From contig CASEAQ010000004.1 of NCBI GenBank assembly GCA_949285735.1, positions 7,888 to 71,887 on the forward strand: a DNA stretch of 64,000 bases. Reading direction: 5' to 3'. The stretch is from an uncultured Bacteroidales bacterium. GTDB lineage: Bacteria > Bacteroidota > Bacteroidia > Bacteroidales > Muribaculaceae. Of the stretch, positions 17,396 to 26,711 are shown piece by piece. The position numbers and the translations under genes are program-made. Under the pieces are notes generated by a model. It made no database searches, was not told the origin of the DNA, and worked only from the letters and a program-made list of their open reading frames with translations. Numbering within the stretch: the first letter of the stretch is position 1; the number at the start of each line of letters is the position of its first letter.

Positions 17396-18150
17396 TTTAT
17401 GTCGAGCAGTTTAATTGCGTTTTCGAGGTCTTGTGGCGTGTCGATTCCTATCGACTGGCAATCGGTCACGCCCACTTTTATCTTGTAGCCGTTTTGCAGC
17501 CACCGCAGTTGTTCGAGCGACTCGGCTTTTTCGAGGCTCGATTGCGGCAGCTGTGTTATCTTGTCCAAGGCATTGGCACGGTAGGCATACATTCCCACGT
17601 GGGTGTAGAATACGTGGCTTTCGTGCCACTTCTCCACGGGAACGTTCCTCAAGTAGGGGATTACCGAGCGCGAGAAGTAGATGGCATTCATCTGCTCGTC
17701 AACCACCACCTTGGGAGTGTTGGGGTCGGCAAGCCGTTCATATCCCCCGGCAGGGTCGAAGCGGCGCACGAGCGTGGCAATCTCGGTGCTGTCGTCGTCG
17801 AAGCAGCTCATTATCGCCTGCAACTGGCGCGGCTCGATGAATGGCTCGTCTCCCTGTATGTTGATAACCACATCTTCGCCCGAGCCGATTTTTTCGTATG
17901 CCTCGCGGCAACGGTCGGTGCCGCTGCGGTGGTCGGCAGAGGTCATCACCACGTTGCCGCCGAAGCCAACCACGGCGTCGTATATGCGCTGGTCGTCGGT
18001 TGCCACCCACACATTATCGAGAGCGAGGCTCACTTGCCGCCACACGCGCTCAATCATCGTCATCGAGCCTATATGGGCAAGTGGCTTGCCCGGGAAGCGC
18101 GACGATGCGTATCTTGCAGGAATTATTCCTATGAATTTCAAATTTGCCAT
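17392..18150 (-). CDS. kdsB: 3-deoxy-manno-octulosonate cytidylyltransferase (CMP-Kdo synthetase)
   Basis: This 252-residue cytosolic enzyme activates Kdo with CTP to CMP-Kdo for lipid A-core synthesis. The N-terminal nucleotide-binding motif PARYASSRFPGKPL (about 10-24) is diagnostic. NIQGDEPFI and HVGMYAYR further along match the family, as does the length. It precedes the M16 gene with a 4-nt overlap and follows the NfeD protease by 50 nt, so all three may be one operon. The matching Kdo-8-phosphate phosphatase gene kdsC is at 58434. Confidence 0.96.
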   Translation of the reverse strand: MANLKFIGIIPARYASSRFPGKPLAHIGSMTMIERVWRQVSLALDNVWVATDDQRIYDAVVGFGGNVVMTSADHRSGTDRCREAYEKIGSGEDVVINIQGDEPFIEPRQLQAIMSCFDDDSTEIATLVRRFDPAGGYERLADPNTPKVVVDEQMNAIYFSRSVIPYLRNVPVEKWHESHVFYTHVGMYAYRANALDKITQLPQSSLEKAESLEQLRWLQNGYKIKVGVTDCQSIGIDTPQDLENAIKLLDIK

Positions 18151-18200
18151 ATTGTTCAGGTATGTATGTTTTTTTCGTTTTACGGGAAAGTCAATTGTCC

Positions 18201-19577
18201 TTAGTCGGCAGCTTCGACGTATAGTTGCGCATTTTCATATTTCACGACTTTGATTCTGGTGCCGGCATCGATGAAGCCGCCAGTCGAGACGGCATCGAGT
18301 ACCTCGCTGCCGATGCGCACTTTGCCGCCCGGGCGCAGCACTGTGTAAGCCTCGCCGAGGCTGCCGACGTGCTTGGCAAGTTCGGGCGGAACGCCTATGT
18401 AGCCCTCTTCTAGCCGTTGTTCCTTGTCGAGGGCAGATTGCCTCATGATTCCTTTCGACCCTATTTTGTGGGAAACGTATATCACCACTGCCACACCGAG
18501 CAGCAGCCCCACCAAGACTATGAGTATAGCATCCATAATGCTGCCAGTTGTTATCATTCCGAAGTCGAATATGTCGTTGCCGAGCATAGCCATCACCAGA
18601 GCCGTGAACGTGAGCAATATGCCCAATATTCCTGTAATGCCGAAGCCGGGTATGACAAATATTTCAAGCAATATGAGCAGCAAGCCTACGAAGAATGCCA
18701 GTATTTCCCACCCGGCGGCGAGTCCCTCGATGTAGAGCGGAGCAAAGTAGAGTGCAGCGGCAAGCAGTGCCACCACCGATGGCAGCCCCATTCCGGGCTG
18801 TTGCAGCTCGAAGTATATGCCCCCGATGATGAACATTATCAGTATCGCTTGGAAGGCTGGGTTGGATAGGAATCCCACCACGCCGTCCATTATAGTAGGC
18901 TCGTATTGGCTTATCTGGCAGTCGCTGCCCAAGCCGAGCCGTACAGTCACTATTTCGCTGATGCTCTCGGCTTTGCCCTCGCAGTATCCGTGCGCGAGGG
19001 CTTCATCGGCAGTGAACGACAGTACGCGTGTACTGTCGTCGTTCTCGACTGGAGCCACCGTGCGAGGGTCAACCATCGCCTCGGCTATAAGCGGGTCGCG
19101 CCGCCACACCCATGCCGAGTCGCGCAGTGTCTTGCCGTGGCTCTCGGCTGTGGCGCGCATCATCGAGCGCATGAACGACTGGTATTTGTCGGGCAACACT
19201 GCGCCGCTGCCGTCAACCACCGTCGCCGCGCCTATGCTTCCGCCCGGACGCATATATATGCTGTCGCAAGCGATGGAAATGAGTGCGCCAGCCGATGCCG
19301 CGGTGTTGTCGATGAACGCCACCACGGGGATAGGCGAGTTGAGTATGCGGGTGCGCATCGAGTCGGCTGCGTCCACTGCGCCGCCATAAGTGTTGATGTG
19401 CAGTATAATCACGTTGGCTTGCTGCTGTTCGGCTTGTTCCATGCCTTTCTTCATGATGCGCCACGAGGTTGAGCCTATTTCCCTGTCAACAGGGATAACA
19501 TAAGCCCCTCCAGCCCATGCGCCGGCAGCCGCCATTGCAGCAACGATAGCAATCAAGAAACAGGTTAAATTCCTCAT
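18201..19577 (-). CDS. NfeD/ClpP-class membrane serine protease
   Basis: This 458-residue membrane protein has three parts. A signal peptide or first helix ends near GAWAGG. A ClpP-like protease domain (about 25-215) contains INTYGGAVDAAD and the nucleophile region DNTAASAGALISIAC, with serine in ASAG. Four to five membrane helices (about 235-375) follow, then a C-terminal OB-fold NfeD domain (about 390-458) with LGEAYTVLRPGGKVRIG. Relatives cut stomatin/prohibitin-type partners at the membrane; no partner gene is seen here. It is the likely first gene ahead of kdsB and the M16 gene, separated by 50 nt. Confidence 0.9.
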   Translation of the reverse strand: MRNLTCFLIAIVAAMAAAGAWAGGAYVIPVDREIGSTSWRIMKKGMEQAEQQQANVIILHINTYGGAVDAADSMRTRILNSPIPVVAFIDNTAASAGALISIACDSIYMRPGGSIGAATVVDGSGAVLPDKYQSFMRSMMRATAESHGKTLRDSAWVWRRDPLIAEAMVDPRTVAPVENDDSTRVLSFTADEALAHGYCEGKAESISEIVTVRLGLGSDCQISQYEPTIMDGVVGFLSNPAFQAILIMFIIGGIYFELQQPGMGLPSVVALLAAALYFAPLYIEGLAAGWEILAFFVGLLLILLEIFVIPGFGITGILGILLTFTALVMAMLGNDIFDFGMITTGSIMDAILIVLVGLLLGVAVVIYVSHKIGSKGIMRQSALDKEQRLEEGYIGVPPELAKHVGSLGEAYTVLRPGGKVRIGSEVLDAVSTGGFIDAGTRIKVVKYENAQLYVEAAD

Positions 19578-19585
19578 CGCAATTA

Positions 19586-19697
19586 AGAAGCTGTTTTGAT
19601 TTTACGAAAAAAACTTTTTATGCATAGTAAGCTGAATCGTTCTTTGTTCATGCCTTGAGTGTCATTTCATAGGACAAAAGAATCAAAAACAGCTTCT
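19586..19697. repeat. MITE-like element with GAAGCTGTTT ends, copy 1
   Basis: This 112-bp non-coding stretch begins AGAAGCTGTTTTGATT and ends with the near-exact inverse AATCAAAAACAGCTTCT (one extra A). It sits between the divergently facing ends of the GNAT and NfeD genes. A second element with the same ends lies at 56945-57082. Confidence 0.6.
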
Positions 19698-19798
19698 AAT
19701 CCCAAAAGTAGCAAAAAACATCGAAATTACCCAATCGCGCGATACGTTATTTGCGATGTGTGGCAACCCCTTTGTTTACAAAGCACTTGTGGCAATCG

Positions 19799-20248
19799 TC
19801 ATAATTTGCGTTTGAAGTATATCATGTCTTTCAGCAAAGTGCCGTTTTCGATTATGGGGTGGTCGTAGTTGAGGGTGAAAAAGTCAGGAACTGTGTGTGA
19901 ATATTCAAAGCCGCAGGTTGCATAAAACTCCGTCGTTGCCAGACTGTCGCCCGTGCCGACGAGCATTGTGGCATACTGTGCCTTGTAGCGGCGGCACAGG
20001 TATTCTACCATCTTGCGTCCGATGCCTTGTCGTTGCAATTGCACACTGACGGCAATATTCTTCAGCTCGCACACTCCCTCTCCTTCGTGTGTCACCACTG
20101 CCACTGCGGCAACCGTGCCGTCGGCAGCTTGCATCACATACAAGTCGCCACGGTCGAGATAGCGGTCGATCATCGACTCCTGTTCGTCGCCCAGCAACAG
20201 CAGCGGCATGAAACGCTTTTTGTCGTCATCGACGAGTCTTATTTCCAT
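19799..20248 (-). CDS. GNAT-family N-acetyltransferase
   Basis: This 149-residue acetyl-CoA-dependent transferase has the GNAT core. Motif A reads VSVQLQRQGIGRKMVEYLC (about residues 67-85), with the Q/RxxGxG/A pyrophosphate loop. The C-terminal TTEFYATCGFEYSH block is the usual beta-6/alpha-4 region. The acceptor is unknown; similar small Bacteroidales proteins are annotated only as GNAT. Its start overlaps the MscS stop by 10 nt, so it is translated from the MscS message. Confidence 0.88.
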   Translation of the reverse strand: MEIRLVDDDKKRFMPLLLLGDEQESMIDRYLDRGDLYVMQAADGTVAAVAVVTHEGEGVCELKNIAVSVQLQRQGIGRKMVEYLCRRYKAQYATMLVGTGDSLATTEFYATCGFEYSHTVPDFFTLNYDHPIIENGTLLKDMIYFKRKL

Positions 20249-21438
20249 AGTGCCTCCTTGCTTATGTCGCTTGAAGAGATGCGCTGGAACACCTTCAGCC
20301 CGAATCGTGGCGTGATTGCAAGCACATGGTCGAAAATGTCGGCTTGTATGCGTTCATATTCGGGCCAAACGGTCGTGTTGGTGAAACAATACAGTTCCAC
20401 CGGCACCCCTTCGGGAGTCGGTTGCAACTGCCTCACCATTATCATTTGGTTCTGGTCGATTTCGGGGTAGTTGGTCAGGTAGTTTTTCAAGTAGTGTCGA
20501 TACACCTTCAGGTTCTCGACAGGACGTGACGAGCCGGCAAGCGATGGGTCGATAAGCCCCTCAGCCGCAAAGTTCTCAAGTTCGTCGGCAGAGAGAAAGC
20601 GCACCGTGCTCACGTCGATGTATATCGACCTCATGATGCGCCGTGCACCGGTATCCCACATTCCGCGCCAGTTTTGGAACGAGTCGCTGACGAGCGCGTA
20701 TGGGGGGATGGTGGTCACCGTCTTGTCGAAATTGCGCACTTTCACTATTGTGAGCGACACCTCTTCGACTACGCCGTTTGCCCCGTATTTAGTCATCGTA
20801 ATCCAGTCGCCCGGGCGCAGCATATCGTTGGCAGAGAGTTGTACGCCAGCAACCAATCCCAATATGCTGTCCTTGAAAATGAGCATCAGCACTGCAGCCG
20901 ATGCGCCAAGCCCTGCGATAATCGACGTTGCGTCGCTGTCCATCAATATTGCAATAGCCACAATCACGCCCACCGAAACCGAAATGAGTTTAATCATCTG
21001 GTAAACACCCTTCAGCGGGCGGTTGCGCAAGTGCTCGTGCTCGTTTGACATCTGGTAGAGCGTGTTGAGGAATGTGTTGATTAGCATCAGGGTGACTATA
21101 ATCAAGTAAACCTCGCACACTTTCATCAAGACCGCCAGCAGTTGGGGCATATCGTTGAATGCCAATGGCAACAGTATATATACGACGATTGGGTCGATTA
21201 CACGGCAAAAGCCGCGCAGCATTTTCTTGCTGAAGAGGTAATCGTCCCACGTGGCTTTGGTCGAGGCGGTGATGCGGTGAACGGCTGGCACTATTGCATG
21301 CTTGAACAACACGTTGACTATAAACACAATCAGCAGCATTGCCACAATCACGGCAATGCGTGCCGCCCAAGTCATGTCGTTTTCCACAAGCCCGGTATCG
21401 ACCAGCAATTTCATCATTTCTTCGTTGATATGTTCCAT
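20239..21438 (-). CDS. MscS-family mechanosensitive ion channel
   Basis: This is an inner-membrane osmotic-release channel with about five helices before the soluble part. The pore-lining helix is followed by the conserved beta domain LSANDMLRPGDWITM. VEEVSLTIVKVRNFDKTVTTIPPYALV matches the YbdG-like (MscM) branch. The frame is open to 21498, but the ATG at 21438 (399 residues, MEHINEE) is preferred because TATTTTTG, a promoter -7 box, sits at 21465-21472 inside the longer reading. The GNAT gene follows with a 10-nt overlap. Confidence 0.9.
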   Translation of the reverse strand: MEHINEEMMKLLVDTGLVENDMTWAARIAVIVAMLLIVFIVNVLFKHAIVPAVHRITASTKATWDDYLFSKKMLRGFCRVIDPIVVYILLPLAFNDMPQLLAVLMKVCEVYLIIVTLMLINTFLNTLYQMSNEHEHLRNRPLKGVYQMIKLISVSVGVIVAIAILMDSDATSIIAGLGASAAVLMLIFKDSILGLVAGVQLSANDMLRPGDWITMTKYGANGVVEEVSLTIVKVRNFDKTVTTIPPYALVSDSFQNWRGMWDTGARRIMRSIYIDVSTVRFLSADELENFAAEGLIDPSLAGSSRPVENLKVYRHYLKNYLTNYPEIDQNQMIMVRQLQPTPEGVPVELYCFTNTTVWPEYERIQADIFDHVLAITPRFGLKVFQRISSSDISKEALWK

Positions 21439-21546
21439 ATCCTTTCGAGTTTTAGTGTCGCTTACAAAAATAGCATAAAAAAGCGACATATATTCCAATG
21501 CCAGTGAATGTTTTGTTGCCGGCTACAGGATTAGATGGCAGTTTGG

Positions 21547-22443
21547 CTATGGCAAAGAATGCCTTAGAGCTCCGCAAAATTCGCGGCGGTATTGCGAGGG
21601 TGTCAATCCGCTTTGTTTGCGGAAAAACTTGGTGAAAAACGACGCGTTTGAGAAATTCAGTCTGTCGGATATTTCCGAAATGTTCAATGTGGTGGAATTG
21701 AGCAACGTCTTTATTTCAATCATCGTTTGGCGGTTTATCCAGTAGTATGCCGACCGTCCTGTCACCTGCTTCACCACCGATGTGAGGTATTTGGGTGTGA
21801 TGAACTGCATCGAGGCATAGTCTTCGACACGGCGTGTGGTGTGCAACTTTGTGGCGATGTGGTGCATGAATTTCTTGCAGATGTCTTCGCTGCGAACCGA
21901 CATTCCCTTCTGCTCTGAGGGTACTCGCTTGATAATGAGTGAATAGACCTCATAGAGGAGTGCTTGCATATATTTTTCACCTGCCAGCGAGTGCAACATT
22001 CCGCCGCGCAACTTCTTTTCCAAGAAGAGCAGGGTGTCGAGCAGGTTGTGCGTTTCCTCGGGGGTGAGGGTGACAACGGGAAACTTTTGCAGGTAAAGGT
22101 ATGTGTCGATAGTGGTGCCGAATTGCGGTAGTCCGTTTGCGGCAAAAGCCACGAAACAGCACTTGGTGCCGCTTGCGATGCGCAGGTTGCACAGCACGTC
22201 GTTGGGCGTGAGCATGAACAGTTGTTGTGGCTCTACCTCATGCTCTCTGAAATTGATTCCGACCGTCATGCCGCCTTGGCTGCAAATGCCGCACAGGTAG
22301 AAATCGACAAATTCGGCACCTTTCATGTGGTCGAGCAGCAATAGCGGGTTGCACGACACTACAAAACCGTCACACACAGCAGCTTGTTCGCCGCTCGTAG
22401 CGACAAACCGATTCCAATTGAGATGTTTCTCTTCAGTTTTCAT
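21547..22443 (-). CDS. AraC-family transcriptional regulator (end of efflux operon)
   Basis: This 298-residue regulator has an N-terminal cupin-like sensing domain and a C-terminal double HTH (about 195-290) with ITPKYLTSVVKQVTGRSAYYWI and ISDRLNFSNASFFTKFFRKQSGLTPSQYR. It starts 9 nt after the EmrB-type permease stop, so it belongs to the efflux operon. It most likely controls that operon in response to a ligand. A second AraC gene lies divergently at the other end of the operon. Confidence 0.92.
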   Translation of the reverse strand: MKTEEKHLNWNRFVATSGEQAAVCDGFVVSCNPLLLLDHMKGAEFVDFYLCGICSQGGMTVGINFREHEVEPQQLFMLTPNDVLCNLRIASGTKCCFVAFAANGLPQFGTTIDTYLYLQKFPVVTLTPEETHNLLDTLLFLEKKLRGGMLHSLAGEKYMQALLYEVYSLIIKRVPSEQKGMSVRSEDICKKFMHHIATKLHTTRRVEDYASMQFITPKYLTSVVKQVTGRSAYYWINRQTMIEIKTLLNSTTLNISEISDRLNFSNASFFTKFFRKQSGLTPSQYRREFCGALRHSLP

Positions 22444-22452
22444 AATTCTATT

Positions 22453-24042
22453 TCAGGTTTTTTCTTGTTTGTAATAAGGCAACAGCAGCACAAGTGCCGC
22501 ACTTCCCATGCAAATCCAAATGGTCGAGCCTGTTATGTCTTTCATTGCCACGAGGGTGGCTTGCAGCGTCACTTGTCCGCGCATGGCAGTCGATGCGAGC
22601 CGGGCTGTCTCAAGGGTGTCTTTGCCTTGCAGCCTGCCCATGCCCGAGAGGAGTGTGTATTGCTGCGAGGCGGCAGGCTCATCGTCGCGCACGTCTTGTG
22701 CGAAACGGGTGACGTAGTATTGTTGCCGTTCCTGCAGCCAGTTGCCATAGACCGATGTGCCGATGGCGGGGGCGATGACATTGCGCACAGCCACCATCAG
22801 GAATAGCCACGTGACAAAATACTTGATTGGCACGTGCTTCATGGCAAAGGCGCACGTCACCGAATAGAGTATGAGCATACCGGCATAGTGGATAATCGTC
22901 GGGAATATCATGTGGTCGTATAGCCCCATCGTCTGGTATTGGAAATACATGTACAGGTTTGCACCGAGCATTAGCAGGAATCCCGTAGAATAGATGTAGC
23001 GGAAATGCACTTTTTTAACCACCATGGCGAGGCACATCACCAGCCCGATTACACACCCGAGTATGCTCCAGCGCGATATGGCGGCACTTTCGAGGTTGCC
23101 GGCGCAGGTTGACAACTTGACGAATGTGGTGACAAACAGCGTGCTCGAATTGATGAGCATCAGCAGCAGAAACACGCCGACGGCAATCCACGTGTTACGG
23201 TAGCGGAACACGCCCAGTTCGAGCAGCGGTGCCGCCTTGGTGGTGGCTTGCATGTAGAGGAACAAGCCGGCTGTGACAAGCATGATGGCAAAAGCGGCGC
23301 AGATGTAGCCGTTGTCGAACCAGTCATACGTCTTGCCATAGACAAGTATGTAGCAGAAGCACCCCATTGCCACCGTGAGCAGCAAGGCATCGGCAAGGCG
23401 GCTGTAGGGCAGGTGGTACTTGTGGGTGGGTGCCGGGCAGAATGCCACCAGCACAATAAGCATAGCCACTATTATCATGCCTATGACGAAGTAGTAGGAA
23501 TATTCCCACTTGAACTCATATGCGACCCATGCCGTGACGTAGTTGCTCAGTTGCACGATGCACAGAATGTAGCAGTATAGCACCGGCATGAGAATGGTGC
23601 GCATGTGCTCCCATGCGTATGCCTTGGCTGGCGTGTCGGGCTCGTGCAGGAACATGTCGAGCGTGTTCACTCCCAACAGGAAGGGCGCAATGACAAAAGT
23701 GGTGTTAAGCACCAGTGCCACGCGGGTGAAGCCTATGAGCACGCAGCACATCACCAATAGCGGCAGCGATTGGGTGGAGGCGCACACGAGGTTGAGCAGT
23801 GCCAGCAGCGTGAAGCCGCCCAGGTAAACGTGCTTGACGTTGCGCGATTGCAGATAGGGGAGCATGAACGGGAACACCATCGACATGCCTATGCTGGCAC
23901 ACAGGCTGATGAACTGGAACTGCTCCGACAGCACCCCCATTCCCCCAGCCATCTCGTTGATGTTGCTGAGGTATGTGCCACCCGAGAAGAACAGTGGCAC
24001 AAACAGCAGCATCAGCGTCAGCACGCCGAGCGGCTTGGGCAT
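22453..24042 (-). CDS. MFS efflux permease, EmrB/DHA2-like, with amber codon just before its start
   Basis: This 529-residue permease of about 14 helices is the inner-membrane part of a tripartite drug or metabolite efflux pump. It lies between the membrane-fusion gene and the AraC gene. The reading taken here starts at the ATG at 24042. Upstream in the same frame is ATG (24078), MATTGNYPFYG and then TAG (24043-24045), immediately followed by this ATG. A single change of TGG to TAG would explain it (YPFYGW-MPKPLG). The 24078 ATG has the better spacing, 12 nt from the upstream stop. Translation may reinitiate at 24042. Pump function is family-level inference. Confidence 0.85.
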   Translation of the reverse strand: MPKPLGVLTLMLLFVPLFFSGGTYLSNINEMAGGMGVLSEQFQFISLCASIGMSMVFPFMLPYLQSRNVKHVYLGGFTLLALLNLVCASTQSLPLLVMCCVLIGFTRVALVLNTTFVIAPFLLGVNTLDMFLHEPDTPAKAYAWEHMRTILMPVLYCYILCIVQLSNYVTAWVAYEFKWEYSYYFVIGMIIVAMLIVLVAFCPAPTHKYHLPYSRLADALLLTVAMGCFCYILVYGKTYDWFDNGYICAAFAIMLVTAGLFLYMQATTKAAPLLELGVFRYRNTWIAVGVFLLLMLINSSTLFVTTFVKLSTCAGNLESAAISRWSILGCVIGLVMCLAMVVKKVHFRYIYSTGFLLMLGANLYMYFQYQTMGLYDHMIFPTIIHYAGMLILYSVTCAFAMKHVPIKYFVTWLFLMVAVRNVIAPAIGTSVYGNWLQERQQYYVTRFAQDVRDDEPAASQQYTLLSGMGRLQGKDTLETARLASTAMRGQVTLQATLVAMKDITGSTIWICMGSAALVLLLPYYKQEKT

Positions 24043-24090
24043 CTACCCGTAGAAAGGATAATTACCTGTAGTTGCCATAACGTTAAGGGT

Positions 24091-25146
24091 TTAAAGGTCG
24101 GCTTTTACCACACACATCATTCCGGCAGCCAGCCGGGCGTTGTCTTCCTTTGAAATGTTGGTGAGGTCGATGCGCACCGGCACCCGTTGCTGTATTTTCA
24201 CGAAGTTTCCGGCAGAGTTGTCGGTGGGCACCATCGAGTATTTCGACCCCGTGGCAGAGCTGATTGCCGAGATGCGCCCCTTGAACTCCTTGCCCGGGAA
24301 AGCATCGACAGTCACCGTCACTTCTTGCCCCACTTGCAGGGAAGCGATTTGCGTCTCCTTGTAGTTTGCCACAATCCATTTCTTGCTGTCGGGGATAATG
24401 GTGGTGATGGTTTGCCCCATGCTCACCAATTGTCCCTCTTCAATCGAACGCCGTCCGAGGTAGCCGTCGCAGGGGGCGAGCACGACGGTATATGACAGGT
24501 TGAGCCGTGCCATGTCAACGGCAGCCTCGGCGCGCATGATTGCCGCCTCGGCATTCTCCTGCCGCTGGTCAACTTCGGTCACCGACGACAGTGCCGCGCT
24601 GCGTTGCTGCTGCAGGGCCTTGACGCGCTCGCGGGCCATTTCGAGTTCGGTTTCGTATTGCTCGACAACGATGGGCGTGGTGGCTTTCTTTTCGAGCAGT
24701 GAGCTGTAACGGCGGTAATCCTTCTCCAATTTCTCGACACGATACTTGGCTTCGGCTATCGAAGCGTCGTAAACCGATGCCGAGTTGGTGATGGTGTTGA
24801 GGCTTTGTGCCACCACCTTGCGCCCGCTTTGTGCGTCCTTCAGGGCGGCTTCGGCTTGCTTGAGCTGTATGCGGTATTCGCGGTCGTCGATTATGAGCAG
24901 CGTGTCGCCCTCGTGCACATATTGGTGCTCGGTGAAGCATATCTTTTGTATGTAGCCTGGCACTCTCACGTTGACTGGCGAAATGTATTGTTCCACTTGT
25001 GCGTCGTCGGTGGTTTCGCAGGCCTTGTACCCGACGAAGAGGTTGACTACTTCCCATGCGCCCCATGCGAGCAGGCAAATGCCCACCACGGCGACGGTTT
25101 TCCTCAAGCCCGAGTTCTTCTTTGTGTTGTTATCTGTCGTTTCCAT
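24091..25146 (-). CDS. HlyD/EmrA-type periplasmic membrane-fusion protein
   Basis: This 351-residue adaptor links the permease to the TolC-like channel. One N-terminal anchor helix (about 16-35, TVAVVGICLLAWGAWEVV) is followed by a biotinyl-lipoyl half (SPVNVRVPGYIQKI), a coiled-coil hairpin (about 85-210), and the second lipoyl half with APCDGYLGRRSIEEGQLV. A beta-barrel follows (VTVTVDAFPGKEFKGRI), as in EmrA. It lies 38 nt after the TolC gene and before the permease. Confidence 0.93.
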   Translation of the reverse strand: METTDNNTKKNSGLRKTVAVVGICLLAWGAWEVVNLFVGYKACETTDDAQVEQYISPVNVRVPGYIQKICFTEHQYVHEGDTLLIIDDREYRIQLKQAEAALKDAQSGRKVVAQSLNTITNSASVYDASIAEAKYRVEKLEKDYRRYSSLLEKKATTPIVVEQYETELEMARERVKALQQQRSAALSSVTEVDQRQENAEAAIMRAEAAVDMARLNLSYTVVLAPCDGYLGRRSIEEGQLVSMGQTITTIIPDSKKWIVANYKETQIASLQVGQEVTVTVDAFPGKEFKGRISAISSATGSKYSMVPTDNSAGNFVKIQQRVPVRIDLTNISKEDNARLAAGMMCVVKADL

Positions 25147-25184
25147 AATTAAGAGCTTTGTTGTTTGGTTGATTCACATAATCT

Positions 25185-26531
25185 TTATCGCGTAAGGCTT
25201 TCCAAGTTGCCCGATAGCTTCAGCAACGAGAGTTGAGCCATGTTGCATTGGCAATGGGCTTGCACACAGGCGACTTGAGCCTCGCGCAGCCGCATTTCGT
25301 CTTGCAGCAGTTCGGTCATCGAAGCCACCCCCTCGCGGTATTTTTCTTCGGTCACTTCATACACGCTTTCGGCTTGGCTGTAATTGTCTTGCTGTGTGCG
25401 CAATACCTCAAGGTTGTGGCTTAGCATTATCGATGCGTCGTCATAGTCCTTGTCGAGCTTCTTCTGTTGCAGGTCGAGAGCCGTCTGCGCTTGTTGGTAG
25501 TCGTATTTGTACTGGCGCACCTTCAGCCGCTTGTCGCGTCCGTCGAAGATGGGAATATTAATCGACAAGGCTATATAGGTGTTGCCAAACCAGTTGTGGG
25601 TTGCATTGTTGGTGTGGAAGAAGTGGCGCACTTTTTCTTGGTAGCCAACGGCACCAAGCTGCCCGCCAAACGTGATGGTGGGAATGTAGCCCGAGCGTAC
25701 AGCCTTGATTTGCCGCTCGATAAGCTCTTGCCGCGCGGTGAGTAATTGCAGTTCGGGCAGTGTTTCGTCGATTCCGCCAGTCGGGCTCAGTGCCACCTCG
25801 TCGGGCATGGGCTGCACGGCGATAGCCTCCTCGGGCGGCAAGTCGAGCAAGAAGCGCATCATGTTGAGCTGCTGCTCGTGTAGCGTGGTGCACTGGTCTT
25901 TCTGCGTGATGAGGTTCTTCAAGTTGATTTCGGCGCGGGTGAGGTCTATTTCGAGCACCACGCCACCGTTGTAGAGTTCACGGGTGATGTCGCACAGGGC
26001 TTGCATCCGCTCGATGTTCTCGTCGAGTAACCGTTGTTGTTCGAGCGAGGCTTGTGCCAAGTAGTACACGTTGGCGATTTGCACCGTCAGGTCTTCAACG
26101 GCTTTCTCGTAGGAGAGGTTGCTCAGGTTCTTGACGGTCTTAGCCACTTTCACGCCCTCAAGTATCGTTTGGTTGTAAAGCGGCACGCCAAATTGGATTC
26201 CAGCCGTGACGGCATATTGCATACTGTGTATTGCCTGCCATGTAGGGTCGTCGGGAAAGTCGGTGCCGAGCAGAGTTCCTGTGGTCACATTTGCCGGCTT
26301 CATCAAGTAATCGACAGCTTGGACGTTGGCGGCAAATGTTGGCAACAGTCGCGAACGGCTCTCGGTGAGTGCGGTTTGACTTTTCATCATGTCAATCCGT
26401 GAGTTTCGCAGCGAGAGGTTGTTGCTGATACCAGCCTCGATGCATTCCTTCAGCGACATCACCCTTTCTTGCCCACGTGCCATGCAGTGGAAACCAAGAA
26501 TGACGATGAGTAAACAGATAGCTTGTTTCAT
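25185..26531 (-). CDS. TolC-family outer-membrane efflux channel
   Basis: This 448-residue outer-membrane factor has a signal peptide (to about residue 20, MARGQ). Its two repeated halves of helix-strand architecture contain the usual LKECIEAGISNNLSLRNSRI opening and a second half starting near LLTARQELIERQIKAVRSGYIPTI. It would form the trimeric exit duct of the pump. It is the first gene of the operon (tolC-like, emrA-like, emrB-like, araC). A minus-strand TAATTTTG box at 26564-26571 may be its promoter. Confidence 0.92.
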   Translation of the reverse strand: MKQAICLLIVILGFHCMARGQERVMSLKECIEAGISNNLSLRNSRIDMMKSQTALTESRSRLLPTFAANVQAVDYLMKPANVTTGTLLGTDFPDDPTWQAIHSMQYAVTAGIQFGVPLYNQTILEGVKVAKTVKNLSNLSYEKAVEDLTVQIANVYYLAQASLEQQRLLDENIERMQALCDITRELYNGGVVLEIDLTRAEINLKNLITQKDQCTTLHEQQLNMMRFLLDLPPEEAIAVQPMPDEVALSPTGGIDETLPELQLLTARQELIERQIKAVRSGYIPTITFGGQLGAVGYQEKVRHFFHTNNATHNWFGNTYIALSINIPIFDGRDKRLKVRQYKYDYQQAQTALDLQQKKLDKDYDDASIMLSHNLEVLRTQQDNYSQAESVYEVTEEKYREGVASMTELLQDEMRLREAQVACVQAHCQCNMAQLSLLKLSGNLESLTR

Positions 26532-26563
26532 GATGGTTGTCGTTTAATTGTTTATCTCTGGCG

Positions 26564-26571
26564 CAAAATTA
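26564..26571 (-). promoter_or_regulatory. Putative -7 box of the efflux operon
   Basis: TAATTTTG matches TAnnTTTG on the minus strand, about 33 nt before the TolC ATG. No TTG stands at the ideal spacing (one at 17 nt, 26589-26591). The roughly 125 bp between this and the divergent AraC promoter are where a shared regulator would bind. Confidence 0.45.
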
Positions 26572-26711
26572 GCTTGGCAATCTTGGCGCAAAAAGTGCAA
26601 TATTCTTCTTTCATTGTGCAATTTCAACGATTATGCCAATTAATTGCCTATAAAAAGCTGCACAGATTGGTTTTTTATTCGTTAATTTGCGCTCAAAGTA
26701 ACTTTGTAGTC

